Below, piece by piece: positions 55,667 through 64,000 of a stretch of DNA of 64,000 bases (positions are counted from its first letter, which is position 1; the number at the start of each line of letters is the position of its first letter). The notes beneath the pieces are model-generated. The model had not been told where the DNA came from. It saw nothing but the letters and a program-made list of their open reading frames with translations, and ran no database searches. Made by a program: the position numbers and the translations under genes. Location of the stretch: NCBI GenBank assembly GCA_913063225.1, contig CAJXYP010000004.1:60614-124613 (forward strand). Reading direction: 5' to 3'. Origin of the DNA: an uncultured Cellvibrionales bacterium. Lineage in GTDB: Bacteria; Pseudomonadota; Gammaproteobacteria; Pseudomonadales; GM7GCV1.

Positions 55667-55692
55667 AAAAACCCGGCTTTTGCCGGGTTTTT
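55667..55692 (+). terminator. Bidirectional terminator between DUF1501 and cytochrome c genes
   Basis: Stem ACCCGGC / GCCGGGT with a TTTT loop, flanked by A on the left and T on the right, serves transcripts from both sides. It sits between two convergent genes. Confidence 0.92.
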
Positions 55693-55738
55693 GGTATTGA
55701 GCGCAGGCTCCGTTTTTAGGTGCTTTCTAAGGTGCTTT

Positions 55739-56818
55739 TTAGGGTTGAAGAGAAGCAACATAGGCCGAAAGCGCTAATAAGTCAGCAGGAGTTAGATTCT
55801 CTACTGTAGGTGTCATCAAAGGTGCCATCAGGCCAGTGCGATTGCCCTGTTGGAAATCATACAGTTGTCGGCCAATATAACTTGGTTGGCGACCAGCGAT
55901 CGGTGGAGCAATTATGGTTCCACGCAAATCAAACCCGTGACATGCGGCGCAGGCGACACTATTACCGCCGCCGGTTTCAACTATTTCTTTACCACGTGCG
56001 AGGCTACCGATAGGTGCATAGGCAACCATTCCAGAGCGTGGATTGCGCAGATTATTGGTATTATAGGTATCTTCCGGAAGCTCAATTAAGCGTGCTCCTA
56101 GAAGTTCTTTTTCATCGCCGGGTAGCTTGGTAAATAGTCCGTTGCGAGAGGCTTGGAACTTAGGAACCGTATCTGACTCAATAACTCTTACCCAGGGTTT
56201 AAAAGGAATCGATCCGTAGTATTCAGCAATTTCTCTGGCCTGTTCCGGCGATAAAGCCCGCGCCATCGCTGCCATTTCAAATCCGTTGGCTTTATGAGAA
56301 TCAGTGGTCACGCGTTTTCCGGAAGCTAAATCCTCTAATTGTCGCAAAAAGTAGTCTACGGAAAGTCCTGCAACTGGTGCGTTCTGCATCAGGCCCTGAC
56401 CATTAGGTAGATGACAAATTGCACAGGCACGCATGCCAATATCTTCCATGCCATAGGCTACAACTTCTGGCATTTCGGGGTGATCCCCCGGGAACCAGTC
56501 AGCTGGTGAGAAAGGTGCGGTTATTTGCGTCTGAGTAAATGCTAGGTCACTGCCTTCTACCTTTAGCATAGTGCCGGAAGTGTCTTGAGGCATTCCGCCG
56601 GGCCTATCGCAATCTCTAGGCCTAGTGCCCAAACAGTTTTGCGACCAGTCTTCCGGTGGTTGCGGCGGTTCGATATAGCCGTAAGCCCAAAGAGGAAATC
56701 CCTCTTGATGGGAAGGTGCAATAGCAGGATCTATATAGACGATATTGTCCTGCGCAAAAAGGCTAGGACAGATAAATAGACAGGACCAAACTAGTAACAG
56801 GATACCGGCACGATTCAT
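55739..56818 (-). CDS. Dihaem cytochrome c
   Basis: A 359-residue periplasmic cytochrome with two CxxCH haem sites, CAICH (residues 132-136) and CAACH (290-294). The signal peptide is ILLLVWSCLFICPSLFA. The ATG at 56818 is chosen over one 15 bp upstream because G5-A lies 8 bp before it. The first domain includes YFLRQLEDLASGKR and MAAMARALSPEQAREIAEYY, the second YIGRQLYDFQQGNR and DLLALSAYV, both typical of class I haem domains. The partner enzyme is not evident; it faces the DUF1800/DUF1501 pair. Confidence 0.92.
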   Translation of the reverse strand: MNRAGILLLVWSCLFICPSLFAQDNIVYIDPAIAPSHQEGFPLWAYGYIEPPQPPEDWSQNCLGTRPRDCDRPGGMPQDTSGTMLKVEGSDLAFTQTQITAPFSPADWFPGDHPEMPEVVAYGMEDIGMRACAICHLPNGQGLMQNAPVAGLSVDYFLRQLEDLASGKRVTTDSHKANGFEMAAMARALSPEQAREIAEYYGSIPFKPWVRVIESDTVPKFQASRNGLFTKLPGDEKELLGARLIELPEDTYNTNNLRNPRSGMVAYAPIGSLARGKEIVETGGGNSVACAACHGFDLRGTIIAPPIAGRQPSYIGRQLYDFQQGNRTGLMAPLMTPTVENLTPADLLALSAYVASLQP

Positions 56819-56894
56819 TTCATTTTCCCCCATATTTGTGAAATGGTGAACAGGTGCCTGATATCCTACTATAGCGGTCTAAAATTGGCTGCCA

Positions 56895-56926
56895 TAAAAA
56901 AACCCCGGACAAAGCCGGGGTTTTTT
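56895..56926 (-). terminator. Terminator after the minus-strand TonB-dependent receptor
   Basis: Stem CCCCGG / CCGGGG extended by A-T pairs, with loop ACAAAG. T tracts flank it on both strands. It lies 22 bp beyond the stop of the receptor at 56948. Confidence 0.92.
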
Positions 56927-56947
56927 ATCTAGGGTTTTTACCTAAGA

Positions 56948-59542
56948 CTAAAAGTCGTAAGAAACACCTAGAGAGTAGAAAGCGCCATTAAAGCCAAATG
57001 GAGCTGAACGTCGTGAGTAGCGGAATACTGAATCGCTACCCATATCTTCAGCACCAGGAGCTGACTCAAACAAGCCGCCACGTGAAAGCCCATTAGTAGC
57101 TTCATCAGGGGTAACATCAAAGATATTGTTACCTGTGAAATTCACACTGATTTGCTCGTTGACACGATATTTCACGAATAAATCCGTAAGAATCTCAGGG
57201 CTGTAGGTTTGCGTACCGCTATCTTCAGTAGTGTATTCACCATAACGGTTTAGAGAGAGGTTTACTGTCCAATCATCACGAGAATAAAGAGCACTGGCGT
57301 TGATACGATCCTGTGGCTGCCATTCTTCGATAATGGAGATATCACCAGAGCTAATAACTACATCGGCATCAAGACCAGAAATGGCACCAGAATCTGGAAC
57401 AAAGATATCGGTGACATCAGTTTCGGTAAAGTTAGCCGCGACAGTAAAATCTACCGAACCGCCCGCCATTTCTACGCCATTGTAAGTAGAGACAATATCA
57501 AAACCACGAGTTTCGGTATTCATACCATTGAGGAAAAACTGTGCCCGATCAATATCGCTTGCAACTAGGGCCGCAGTCAAAGCTCCGCCACCAACAACAG
57601 GGTCGTTACCAGCAGATAATCGGTTACTAAGGGCAATGCGGTCATCGATATCAATCGCATAGTAGTCAAAGGTGACATTCCAGCCAGGTGCGAGATCTGC
57701 AACAATACCAAAGCTGTAGTTGGTAGAAGATTCTTCTGTTAGCTCGGGAACACCCAAAGCCTGAACCACGGCGCTATCGTTTCTAAATGTACCTACGGTA
57801 GAAGAAACACCACCATTAATTTGCGTGCTGATGTTGTTGAAGTAGAGCTGCTGCATAGATGGAGCTCTAAAACCCGTACTAGTAGCGCCTCTAACTCTCA
57901 ACGTATCAGTAAGTTGAAAGCTAGTAGCGAGCTTAACGTTGACTGTATCGCCAAAGCCGTCATATTCGTCAAAACGTGCCGCCGCACTAATTAACCAATC
58001 GCTACTTACTTCGTATTCGCCGTCTACATATACAGAAATAACGTTTCGATCTTCATCTACTTCAGATGCCGGTGCAATACCGTTGAAGCCTGAAATGCTG
58101 GCGCCAGCGTTTTGAGCGTAGAGAGCTGCGCCTGTTACGGGATCCGAGTCATAGTCGAAATATGAGTATTGGTCTCCAGCAGTAACTACATAGGTATCGG
58201 TACGGTGTTCAGCACCAGCGGCTAAGGACAAACGATCAAATTGATGCGTAATATCGATATTCAAGGTGGTCAGTTCCAGCTCTAGTCCGTAGGCCTTAGC
58301 AGAGCGAGGCAGTTGCGCCCGTACTTCTGCATCCGTTAAGCCTTGGCCAAACTGAAGAAAGTTAGCAAAAGAGAAGTTTGCGCTATTTGCGGTTGTGTAA
58401 TCGATAGTGTTTTTGCCGCTGGTATAGGAAATATCTACTGTGGTATCTGGTCCCGTATCTAAGCGGTAACCAATGTTATAAGACAAATCTTCAATCTCAG
58501 ACTGGATCAGAGGCAAGAAACCGTCAGCATCTGCAGGGTTGAAACCATCGGTAAGCAATGCATTTTCTTGGCCGTTACTGGAAATAGGTTCTCTATAGAA
58601 GGCTCCCGATTCATTGTCACGGGTTGAATAGGTTACAAAGCCGTAAAGCTCACCATCACCTAAGTCTGTTCCAGCATTCAAAGTGAATGCAGTTTGTTCT
58701 GAATCGGAATCACCAATTCTAAAACCGTCTCGGGCTGGGCTATTTACTTCTATCGCTTCATTGCCGGCAGCTGGTTCGAAATAGCCATTGCCATCGGTAT
58801 CGAGACATAGAGTACGGGGTGAGGAGTAAAGGCAGCGACCCGTTGGGTCTGCTCTGTTAGTAGCCTCACGATCGCGGAGGTTAAGAGCTGCATTTATAAA
58901 GCCGCTTTCACCAAAAGCAAAGCCTTTGCTTAGATTAATATTGGTTGTTGCACCATCGCCTTCGCTGGTTTGTCCTTGTGAAATACTGAGATGCCCAGCT
59001 TCGTCGTCGTCATTCAGAATAATATTGATTACGCCACCGATAGCATCAGAACCGTATTGGGCTGCTGCACCGTCACGTAATACTTCAATACGTTTGATCG
59101 AACTTGCCGGTATGGCGTTCATATCTGTGCCCGCGGTGCCGCGGCCAACAGATCCATTAATGTGGATAAGTGAGGCTTGGTGCCGTCTCTTGCCATTTAC
59201 CAATACTAAAGTTTGGTCTGGTCCAAGACCTCGTAAAGTAGCTGGTCTCAGCGCATCGGTACCGTCACTGATACTTGAGCTGGAAAAGTTAAAGGAAGGT
59301 GCTAGCACCTGAAGCATGCGACCAACTTCTGTTTGGCCTGTGGCTTCCATAGACTCTGAACTTAGAGAATCAACTGGAACTGGCAAATCACCAGCGGTTC
59401 GGCCGGGAGCACGAGAACCAAGTACAAAGACTTCCTCGATTTCTACGCCGTCCTGCGCAATAGCTTGCCCTGCGGTACCAATAGCAGCCAGCATGCCAAT
59501 AGCGACGACCGCCTGCTTTAGATTGGATTGGATGTTTTTCAT
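56948..59542 (-). CDS. TonB-dependent outer-membrane receptor
   Basis: An 864-residue receptor. A signal peptide (AVVAIGMLAAIGTAGQAIA) is followed by a TonB box near EEVFVLGSR. The plug domain has DALRPATLRGLGPDQTLVLV, NAIPASSIKRIEVLRDGAAA and QYGSDAIGGVINIIL. A long barrel ends LGVSYDF with terminal Phe. It is not closely similar to the pair at 12621/14885. The ligand is unknown. It is a single-gene unit; the 295 bp upstream contain its promoter region and no gene. Confidence 0.94.
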   Translation of the reverse strand: MKNIQSNLKQAVVAIGMLAAIGTAGQAIAQDGVEIEEVFVLGSRAPGRTAGDLPVPVDSLSSESMEATGQTEVGRMLQVLAPSFNFSSSSISDGTDALRPATLRGLGPDQTLVLVNGKRRHQASLIHINGSVGRGTAGTDMNAIPASSIKRIEVLRDGAAAQYGSDAIGGVINIILNDDDEAGHLSISQGQTSEGDGATTNINLSKGFAFGESGFINAALNLRDREATNRADPTGRCLYSSPRTLCLDTDGNGYFEPAAGNEAIEVNSPARDGFRIGDSDSEQTAFTLNAGTDLGDGELYGFVTYSTRDNESGAFYREPISSNGQENALLTDGFNPADADGFLPLIQSEIEDLSYNIGYRLDTGPDTTVDISYTSGKNTIDYTTANSANFSFANFLQFGQGLTDAEVRAQLPRSAKAYGLELELTTLNIDITHQFDRLSLAAGAEHRTDTYVVTAGDQYSYFDYDSDPVTGAALYAQNAGASISGFNGIAPASEVDEDRNVISVYVDGEYEVSSDWLISAAARFDEYDGFGDTVNVKLATSFQLTDTLRVRGATSTGFRAPSMQQLYFNNISTQINGGVSSTVGTFRNDSAVVQALGVPELTEESSTNYSFGIVADLAPGWNVTFDYYAIDIDDRIALSNRLSAGNDPVVGGGALTAALVASDIDRAQFFLNGMNTETRGFDIVSTYNGVEMAGGSVDFTVAANFTETDVTDIFVPDSGAISGLDADVVISSGDISIIEEWQPQDRINASALYSRDDWTVNLSLNRYGEYTTEDSGTQTYSPEILTDLFVKYRVNEQISVNFTGNNIFDVTPDEATNGLSRGGLFESAPGAEDMGSDSVFRYSRRSAPFGFNGAFYSLGVSYDF

Positions 59543-59837
59543 AAGATTTCTTCCCGTATTTTTATAGGTATTAGATGTATATCTTGCAAAAGCTTTTGAT
59601 TCAGAAACTGATTTTAGCGCCCGGTCCGTTTTTGAGAACTAAATATTCTTTAACAAAATGCACGATTTCTGTGCAAGTTAGGACGATAGGCCTATTTCAA
59701 GGGGCTGTGTGGATTTAGAAGGGGTAATTTGGCTTTTGTCTAAGAACCTATTCGATTTGTCCATGTATCGATATTTTTGGGCTCTAATGATGAACTAGTT
59801 GTAAGGAAAACCCCTGATTTTGCGCGGTTTTAAGAGG

Positions 59838-60323
59838 CTAGTCCCTAAAGTTGTGGAACTGGAAAGGCTGCCCTAAATCGGCCTCTCGAACCAAAGACAT
59901 CACCTGCTGCAGTTCATCTCGCTTTTTACCGGTTACTCGAACCTGGTCGCCCTGAACTTGTGACTGAACCTTGAGTTTGGTTTCCTTGATCAGCTTGACG
60001 ATTTTTTTAGCGTTGATTTGCTCTACGCCTTGTTTGAACTTCACATCCAGAGAAAAAGACTTTCCGCTGTGAACCGATTCGTCGTCGTATTCCATTGAAC
60101 TAGGGTCAACCTTACGCTTGGTAAGTTGCTGGCGGAACATATCGAGCAATTGCACACACTGAAAATCCGCTTCGGCTTTTAGGGTAACTACAGAATCTGC
60201 ATAATTAACCTCGGCATCTACGCCCCGAAAATCATATCGAGTAGCAATTTCTCGCTGTGTGTTTTCCGCGGCGTTACGAATTTCAGACTCTTCCACTTCG
60301 GAGACAATATCAAAAGATGGCAT
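59838..60323 (-). CDS. yajQ: YajQ family nucleotide-binding protein
   Basis: A 161-residue protein of the YajQ (DUF520) family; some members bind cyclic di-GMP or RNA. The ATG at 60323 gives the canonical start [12 protein letters not shown]; an upstream ATG would add 15 unrelated residues. Landmarks: [54 protein letters not shown]. It is transcribed in the same direction as the envelope operon but separated by 68 bp. Confidence 0.96.
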   Translation of the reverse strand: MPSFDIVSEVEESEIRNAAENTQREIATRYDFRGVDAEVNYADSVVTLKAEADFQCVQLLDMFRQQLTKRKVDPSSMEYDDESVHSGKSFSLDVKFKQGVEQINAKKIVKLIKETKLKVQSQVQGDQVRVTGKKRDELQQVMSLVREADLGQPFQFHNFRD

Positions 60324-60391
60324 TGGTTTTCCCTGTGTTTTTGTATGCATACTGCAAGAATATGGCAAGCATAGCCGAAATGTCGCCCTGC

Positions 60392-61657
60392 CTAAAAGTT
60401 ATAGATCAGATTGAGTCTAATAAAGTCATCCTGAGTGAATGCAATGGCCGGATCAGAGCTGCTTTGGCCATGGAACAGGCGAGATTCAAGCTCAACAAAA
60501 AAGTTGTTATTAATACGCCGACTGCCTTCGATGCTTATTGAATTACCGCCTGTTGATCGGTCCACTAATACGCCAGCTAACAGTTCAGTAGATTGCGCAT
60601 CGTTAAAGGCTAAGCGCGCGCCGATGGCTATATCGTCTTCAAATATGGTTGGTGCATTTTCACTGCGGTCGTCGTAGTGGTATTCCACTAAAACACCCAG
60701 ATCTGCAAAGCTTCCGGAAACTCCGTAAAAGCTATATTCGATACCAGCAACTGCGGCATTGTGATTTCCTGAGTCCGCCTGACGTTGCAAGGCTTCGAGC
60801 TTGTATAACATAGAGCCTTTGGTTGCCTGTAACTCGAGAGAAGTCTGCTCCATAAGCTCGTAGTAGGGCACTAAGAATGATTCAGGTGCATTAACTTCTC
60901 CACTTACCGGGTCAATTGATACGGGCGGCGATAGTATTGGATCTCTATTGGTGCCGGAAAAGTGCGCAAGTCCTACATCCCAATCACCAAAGTAATTTGA
61001 ATATCTAAGGGCGAAATCCGGATGGTATTGACCCCGATCAGATTCATATTGAGTCAAATTCGTATTAACTTGCAGAGGCGTTCTTAGGCGGCCTTCAATA
61101 CCAGGGTAAGTGCGCTCACGAAAATAGGGCAGGGCATAGAAATCCAGTGTGCCCCAATCCTGTATCGATGTAAGAATAACCATAGGTTGGCCAAGCTTAT
61201 CTTCGCCGTCGACATTTTCGACGCTATCGGTCTGGTTTATTACATCAACCAGATGTTGGAATTCCGTAACGCCCCAAAATACCCGACTGATTCCAGCGCG
61301 AATTTCCCAGCTGTCATAAACCTTAGTCCAGGCCAGTTCCCGGATATCCACATGGGTGCGGTCTTCATCCTGATGGTCGACCCGGAAGAAAGGAATAAAT
61401 TCCAAACTCTGATCGCGGTTGTCCCAGTTGGTGTAGTACTCGGGTTGAAAGCTGGCCGAGAGATTTGCATCATCACTTTGCCGAGAATACTGTGGCGACT
61501 CAGTGTAGAAGGTAGATTCCAGTGCAATCTCACCGGCCCAGTCAGCCACAGCGACGGCTGACATGCATAGCAGTGCTATGAGCGCCAGAGGGGCTAGGAG
61601 GTTAAGGAAGTTAAGCAGGTCAATCGGCTTCATTCCTTTGAGGGGACTAAATTTCAT
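60392..61657 (-). CDS. Outer-membrane beta-barrel protein (DUF1302-like)
   Basis: A 421-residue protein with an N-terminal signal segment ([19 protein letters not shown]). Alternating polar/aromatic strands follow throughout, ending [10 protein letters not shown] with terminal Phe, a clear barrel pattern. The segment [24 protein letters not shown] is typical of this porin-like group. The start shares TAATG with the upstream gene, so translation is coupled. It forms an operon with a LolA-like protein and an RND/MMPL transporter, suggesting a transport route across the envelope. Confidence 0.82.
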   Translation of the reverse strand: MKFSPLKGMKPIDLLNFLNLLAPLALIALLCMSAVAVADWAGEIALESTFYTESPQYSRQSDDANLSASFQPEYYTNWDNRDQSLEFIPFFRVDHQDEDRTHVDIRELAWTKVYDSWEIRAGISRVFWGVTEFQHLVDVINQTDSVENVDGEDKLGQPMVILTSIQDWGTLDFYALPYFRERTYPGIEGRLRTPLQVNTNLTQYESDRGQYHPDFALRYSNYFGDWDVGLAHFSGTNRDPILSPPVSIDPVSGEVNAPESFLVPYYELMEQTSLELQATKGSMLYKLEALQRQADSGNHNAAVAGIEYSFYGVSGSFADLGVLVEYHYDDRSENAPTIFEDDIAIGARLAFNDAQSTELLAGVLVDRSTGGNSISIEGSRRINNNFFVELESRLFHGQSSSDPAIAFTQDDFIRLNLIYNF

Positions 61658-62478
61658 TATCTGGCTCGCTGCAAACTACTTTGGTCGAAGTCACGTTCAC
61701 TCAGGTCGGTCTGAAACTCATAATCAGTCCAGGTCAGAGTCGTTTCCTTGCCGGTAAGGTGATTGACCATATGCATACGTCCAGTGCGCCAGTACTGGCC
61801 CAAATATTGTTGGAACTGGTCAGCTACCAAGGTTTTAAGAAGTGAGCCTCTGCGATCGTAGAACTCAACCTTAACCGGTTGGTACATTTCTTCATCCATC
61901 CAGACGATCTGCTTGGTATATCCAGAGTGCTCGTACTGAGGGATTCTCTCTACAACAAAGGCATTACGGCCATCTAGCATCTGGTCTCGTAACCATTTGT
62001 AAGTATATTTCTCTACTTCCTGAGAGCTGATGTCTTCGTAAGCAAATTCACTGCCCATAAAAGGCCCGGATTTATTCGATGATGAAATACGTTTAACCCT
62101 TTTCAAAGCTGGCAAGTAAAGCCATTGCTCATCTGCTATCAATGCATGGGTATAGCTTAGAAAAGCGGTTCCCTCTACATCCCTAGGCTCGTCAAATATG
62201 GTCAGGCTTTGGTCTCCATCACCTTCAACCTCGAGAGATTTAAGGCGCATGGCTCTTGTACTTTCCTGGCCTGTGCGGTTACGCAATACCATGGTCATAT
62301 TGGCTGATTGATCTTGCCAACCAAGGTCGCGGCGATCTGCTTCGAGGGCTATTTCTAGCCCTCTTTCGGAAGCGCTGCCTATATCGCTGGCAGCGACGGA
62401 AATATCGCCTTGGGCAATTGCCAGGCTAGGCAGTAGTAGCGCTAGCGCTATTAACGGTTTGCTGTATAACTTTTTCAT
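61657..62478 (-). CDS. LolA-like outer-membrane lipoprotein-sorting family protein
   Basis: A 273-residue periplasmic protein with a signal peptide (KPLIALALLLPSLAIA). The ATG at 62478 is preferred because GGAG lies 6 bp upstream; another ATG lies 21 bp before. The body has the LolA-type half-barrel pattern: MTMVLRNRTGQESTRAMRLK, FLSYTHALIADEQWLYLPALKRVKRI, FMGSEFAYEDISS. Such proteins are regularly encoded beside RND/MMPL transporters and probably carry a hydrophobic cargo. It overlaps both neighbours. Confidence 0.88.
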   Translation of the reverse strand: MKKLYSKPLIALALLLPSLAIAQGDISVAASDIGSASERGLEIALEADRRDLGWQDQSANMTMVLRNRTGQESTRAMRLKSLEVEGDGDQSLTIFDEPRDVEGTAFLSYTHALIADEQWLYLPALKRVKRISSSNKSGPFMGSEFAYEDISSQEVEKYTYKWLRDQMLDGRNAFVVERIPQYEHSGYTKQIVWMDEEMYQPVKVEFYDRRGSLLKTLVADQFQQYLGQYWRTGRMHMVNHLTGKETTLTWTDYEFQTDLSERDFDQSSLQRAR

Positions 62479-63932
62479 TTTTATCTCCATCGAGAGCAAT
62501 AAGTAGGGGTGGTAGAAGGAAGAAATCGGCGAGCAGAGCTAAGCTGATTACTATTGAAGTCAATAAACCGGCACCTGAGTTAAGTTCAAAGGCCGAGGTT
62601 GATAGGATTAAGAAGCCGGCCACTAAGATAATGGATGTGGTCACTAGACATGCCCACCGTTTTAAAGGCATATCGTACGGCTTCTTCGGCGTTTAGTCCG
62701 TGCTCGCGGCGAGCGCGCAGGTATTTGCTTAGGTAATGCACCGTATCGTCAACTACAATTCCTAGAGTCATTGAGGTCACTATCGACAGTGATAGACCAA
62801 CCTCGCCGATCCATAAGGCCCACAAGCCGAAGCCCATAGCCGCTGGAACCAGATTCGGCACCAAACTGATTAGCCCTATTTTTACCGAGCGCAGCGCAAA
62901 CATAACACCAGTGCTGGTGCCGCCATCGTGTTCGATATTAGGTGCGTTAGTATCTAGCCAATTTTCAGCTGCTCCAGTAAGCGCCAGAAACTCTTTGGTC
63001 GAAATGGTTTCCAGGGTTGCCGAGAAATTTACAGCGGACTTATCAATATTAATCTGATTATTAAGATCTAGTCCGTAGGGAAGGGACATTTCGAACAGAA
63101 GCAAGTACTGGGCGGCCAGATTACGTTCGTCCGGCAGACGGTAATAACTTTCATCATCGTCATGCATATTCTTGTTTAACCGTTTGAAGATATCCGTAAT
63201 GCTAGTCACGTTCATCACCGCAGGCTGTTCACGCATCCAGATCGCAAAATTTTCTACTTCCTGAAGAAATTCCGGTTCAGAAATGCCACCAGATTCGGAC
63301 GCTTGCAGATCAAAATGTAGGTTATATACGCCCGTTAGGTTTTCGGTGGCGAAATCCGTATCAGCCCGGAAGGCGATACTGTCGTCAAAGTAGTTAACAA
63401 AGACATCGTTTAGTTCGTTGCGTGGAATGGCAGCGGTCAACAGTACAACAATGGCTAACATCGAAAGCAGTAGAGGGCGACGGCGCGCAATAACGAAATC
63501 CGCGAGCTTAATCATTGCCCTATCGTGCAGAGATGTTGATGTTGCCGCTTTGAACTTGATAGGTAGCCAAGAAAGTAGGCTCGGCAATACGGTTAAGGAT
63601 AACCAACCAGAAACCAATATTCCTACCGCAACAAAAATGCCGAGATGACGGAATGGCGGTACATCGGAGAAATTTAGCGTCATAAAACCGATAGCCGTGG
63701 TAATACTCGCCAACATCACTGGCTGTAGGTTTACTCGTAAGCTTTCGCGAACGGCATCTAGGCGATCAAGGCCAGCGCGCATCTGATCTCGAAAAACCGA
63801 CAAGATATGGACACAGTTGGCCATGGCTACGGTCAGTATCACGGTAGGCGCTTGGGAGGAGGGCGCGGTAATAGGTAGTCCCAAATGACCACCGGTACCA
63901 AGGCCAGCCAATACGGATAGGGCGACTACTAC
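62426..63932 (-). CDS. RND/MMPL-family transporter, truncated by contig end, frameshifted and missing a helix
   Basis: The frame from 63932 encodes the C-terminal ~450 residues of an RND/MMPL exporter: AMANCVHILSVFRDQ, ITTAIGFMTLNFSDVPP, MTLGIVVDDTVHYLSKYLR. Three defects are seen. The 5' end is cut by adapter at 63933. At ~62896 the frame reads VMFALRSVKIGL where relatives have about 30 more residues, including a membrane helix, between FA and LRS. Near 62655-62665 the frame shifts: TVGM is followed by SSDHIHYL-stop, while LVTTSIILVAGFLIL and the true C-terminus continue in another frame to 62426. Either a pseudogene or low-quality sequence near the contig edge. Confidence 0.85.
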
Positions 63933-64000
63933 CTGTCTCTTATACACATCTCCGAGCCCACGAGACCGTACTAGATCTCGTATGCCGTCTTCTGCTTGAA
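63933..64000. other. Illumina Nextera adapter sequence (not genomic)
   Basis: The Tn5 mosaic end (63933-63951) is followed by the Nextera read-2 adapter (63952-63966), an 8-base index CGTACTAG (63967-63974) and the P7 flow-cell sequence (63975-63998), then AA. Translated on the minus strand, the mosaic end gives the artefact N-terminus MYKRQ. Genome sequence ends at 63932. Confidence 0.98.

Noticed and set aside
1..63932. CRISPR arrays, insertion sequences, prophage or integrase genes
   Set aside because: No regularly spaced repeats and no transposase, integrase or phage structural genes were recognised on either strand.

Overview
The window is one end of a draft contig from a Gram-negative gammaproteobacterium. 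The evidence is the S10/spc/alpha ribosomal gene order, zinc-free S14, many Sec/Tat-exported and lipid-anchored proteins, TonB-dependent receptors, and a uvrC-pgsA pair. The load of sulfatases, receptors and molybdenum hydroxylase genes suits a heterotroph, probably marine and near the Pseudomonadales/Cellvibrionales groups; genus cannot be told from sequence alone. The last 68 bases are an Illumina Nextera adapter, not genome, so the right edge is a true contig end.

Layout. 1-10267: ribosomal protein block from rpsC (cut by the left edge) through secY, rpoA and rplQ, closed by a terminator. 10325-12396: MFS transporter and ssb. 12621-17835: two tandem paralogous TonB-dependent receptor genes. 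The first is an in-frame hybrid whose N-terminus comes from an ECF sigma factor and which lacks plug and signal peptide; a decayed ssb fragment lies between the two. 18465-25243: small exported proteins, cytochrome b561 plus a truncated copy, a metallo-beta-lactamase-fold hydrolase, a lectin-like secreted protein, a GST and an azoreductase. 25424-28168: uvrC, pgsA and a rhodanese lipoprotein. 28319-32438: Anbu proteasome-like cluster (ATP-grasp with a 3' frameshift, alpha-E, zinc peptidase, Anbu).

32787-41360: tRNA-Cys and tRNA-Leu flank four tandem sulfatases and a serine hydrolase. Each tRNA is preceded by a copy of its own 5' end. Only the fourth sulfatase keeps the canonical CxPxR maturation motif. 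41389-48062: an exported two-module protein, a DUF4159 protein and a molybdenum hydroxylase operon with its XdhC- and MocA-type maturation genes. 48075-52978: LVIVD-repeat protein, Sel1-repeat protein, a split pair of the two exported modules that are fused elsewhere in the window, a thioesterase with an 11-bp tandem repeat at its start, and a HopJ-family protein. 53077-59542: DUF1800/DUF1501 pair, dihaem cytochrome c, and a TonB-dependent receptor. 59838-63932: yajQ and an envelope operon (RND/MMPL transporter, LolA-like protein, beta-barrel), its first gene damaged and cut by the contig end.

The accessory two thirds mostly encode proteins acting in the periplasm or outer membrane. The strongest leads are the sigma-receptor hybrid, the altered sulfatase motifs, the paired tRNA 5' fragments, the fused/split exported modules and the 11-bp repeat. 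Several odd features (the hybrid, two frameshifts, a missing helix in the transporter) could be assembly or sequencing errors and need read-level checks.
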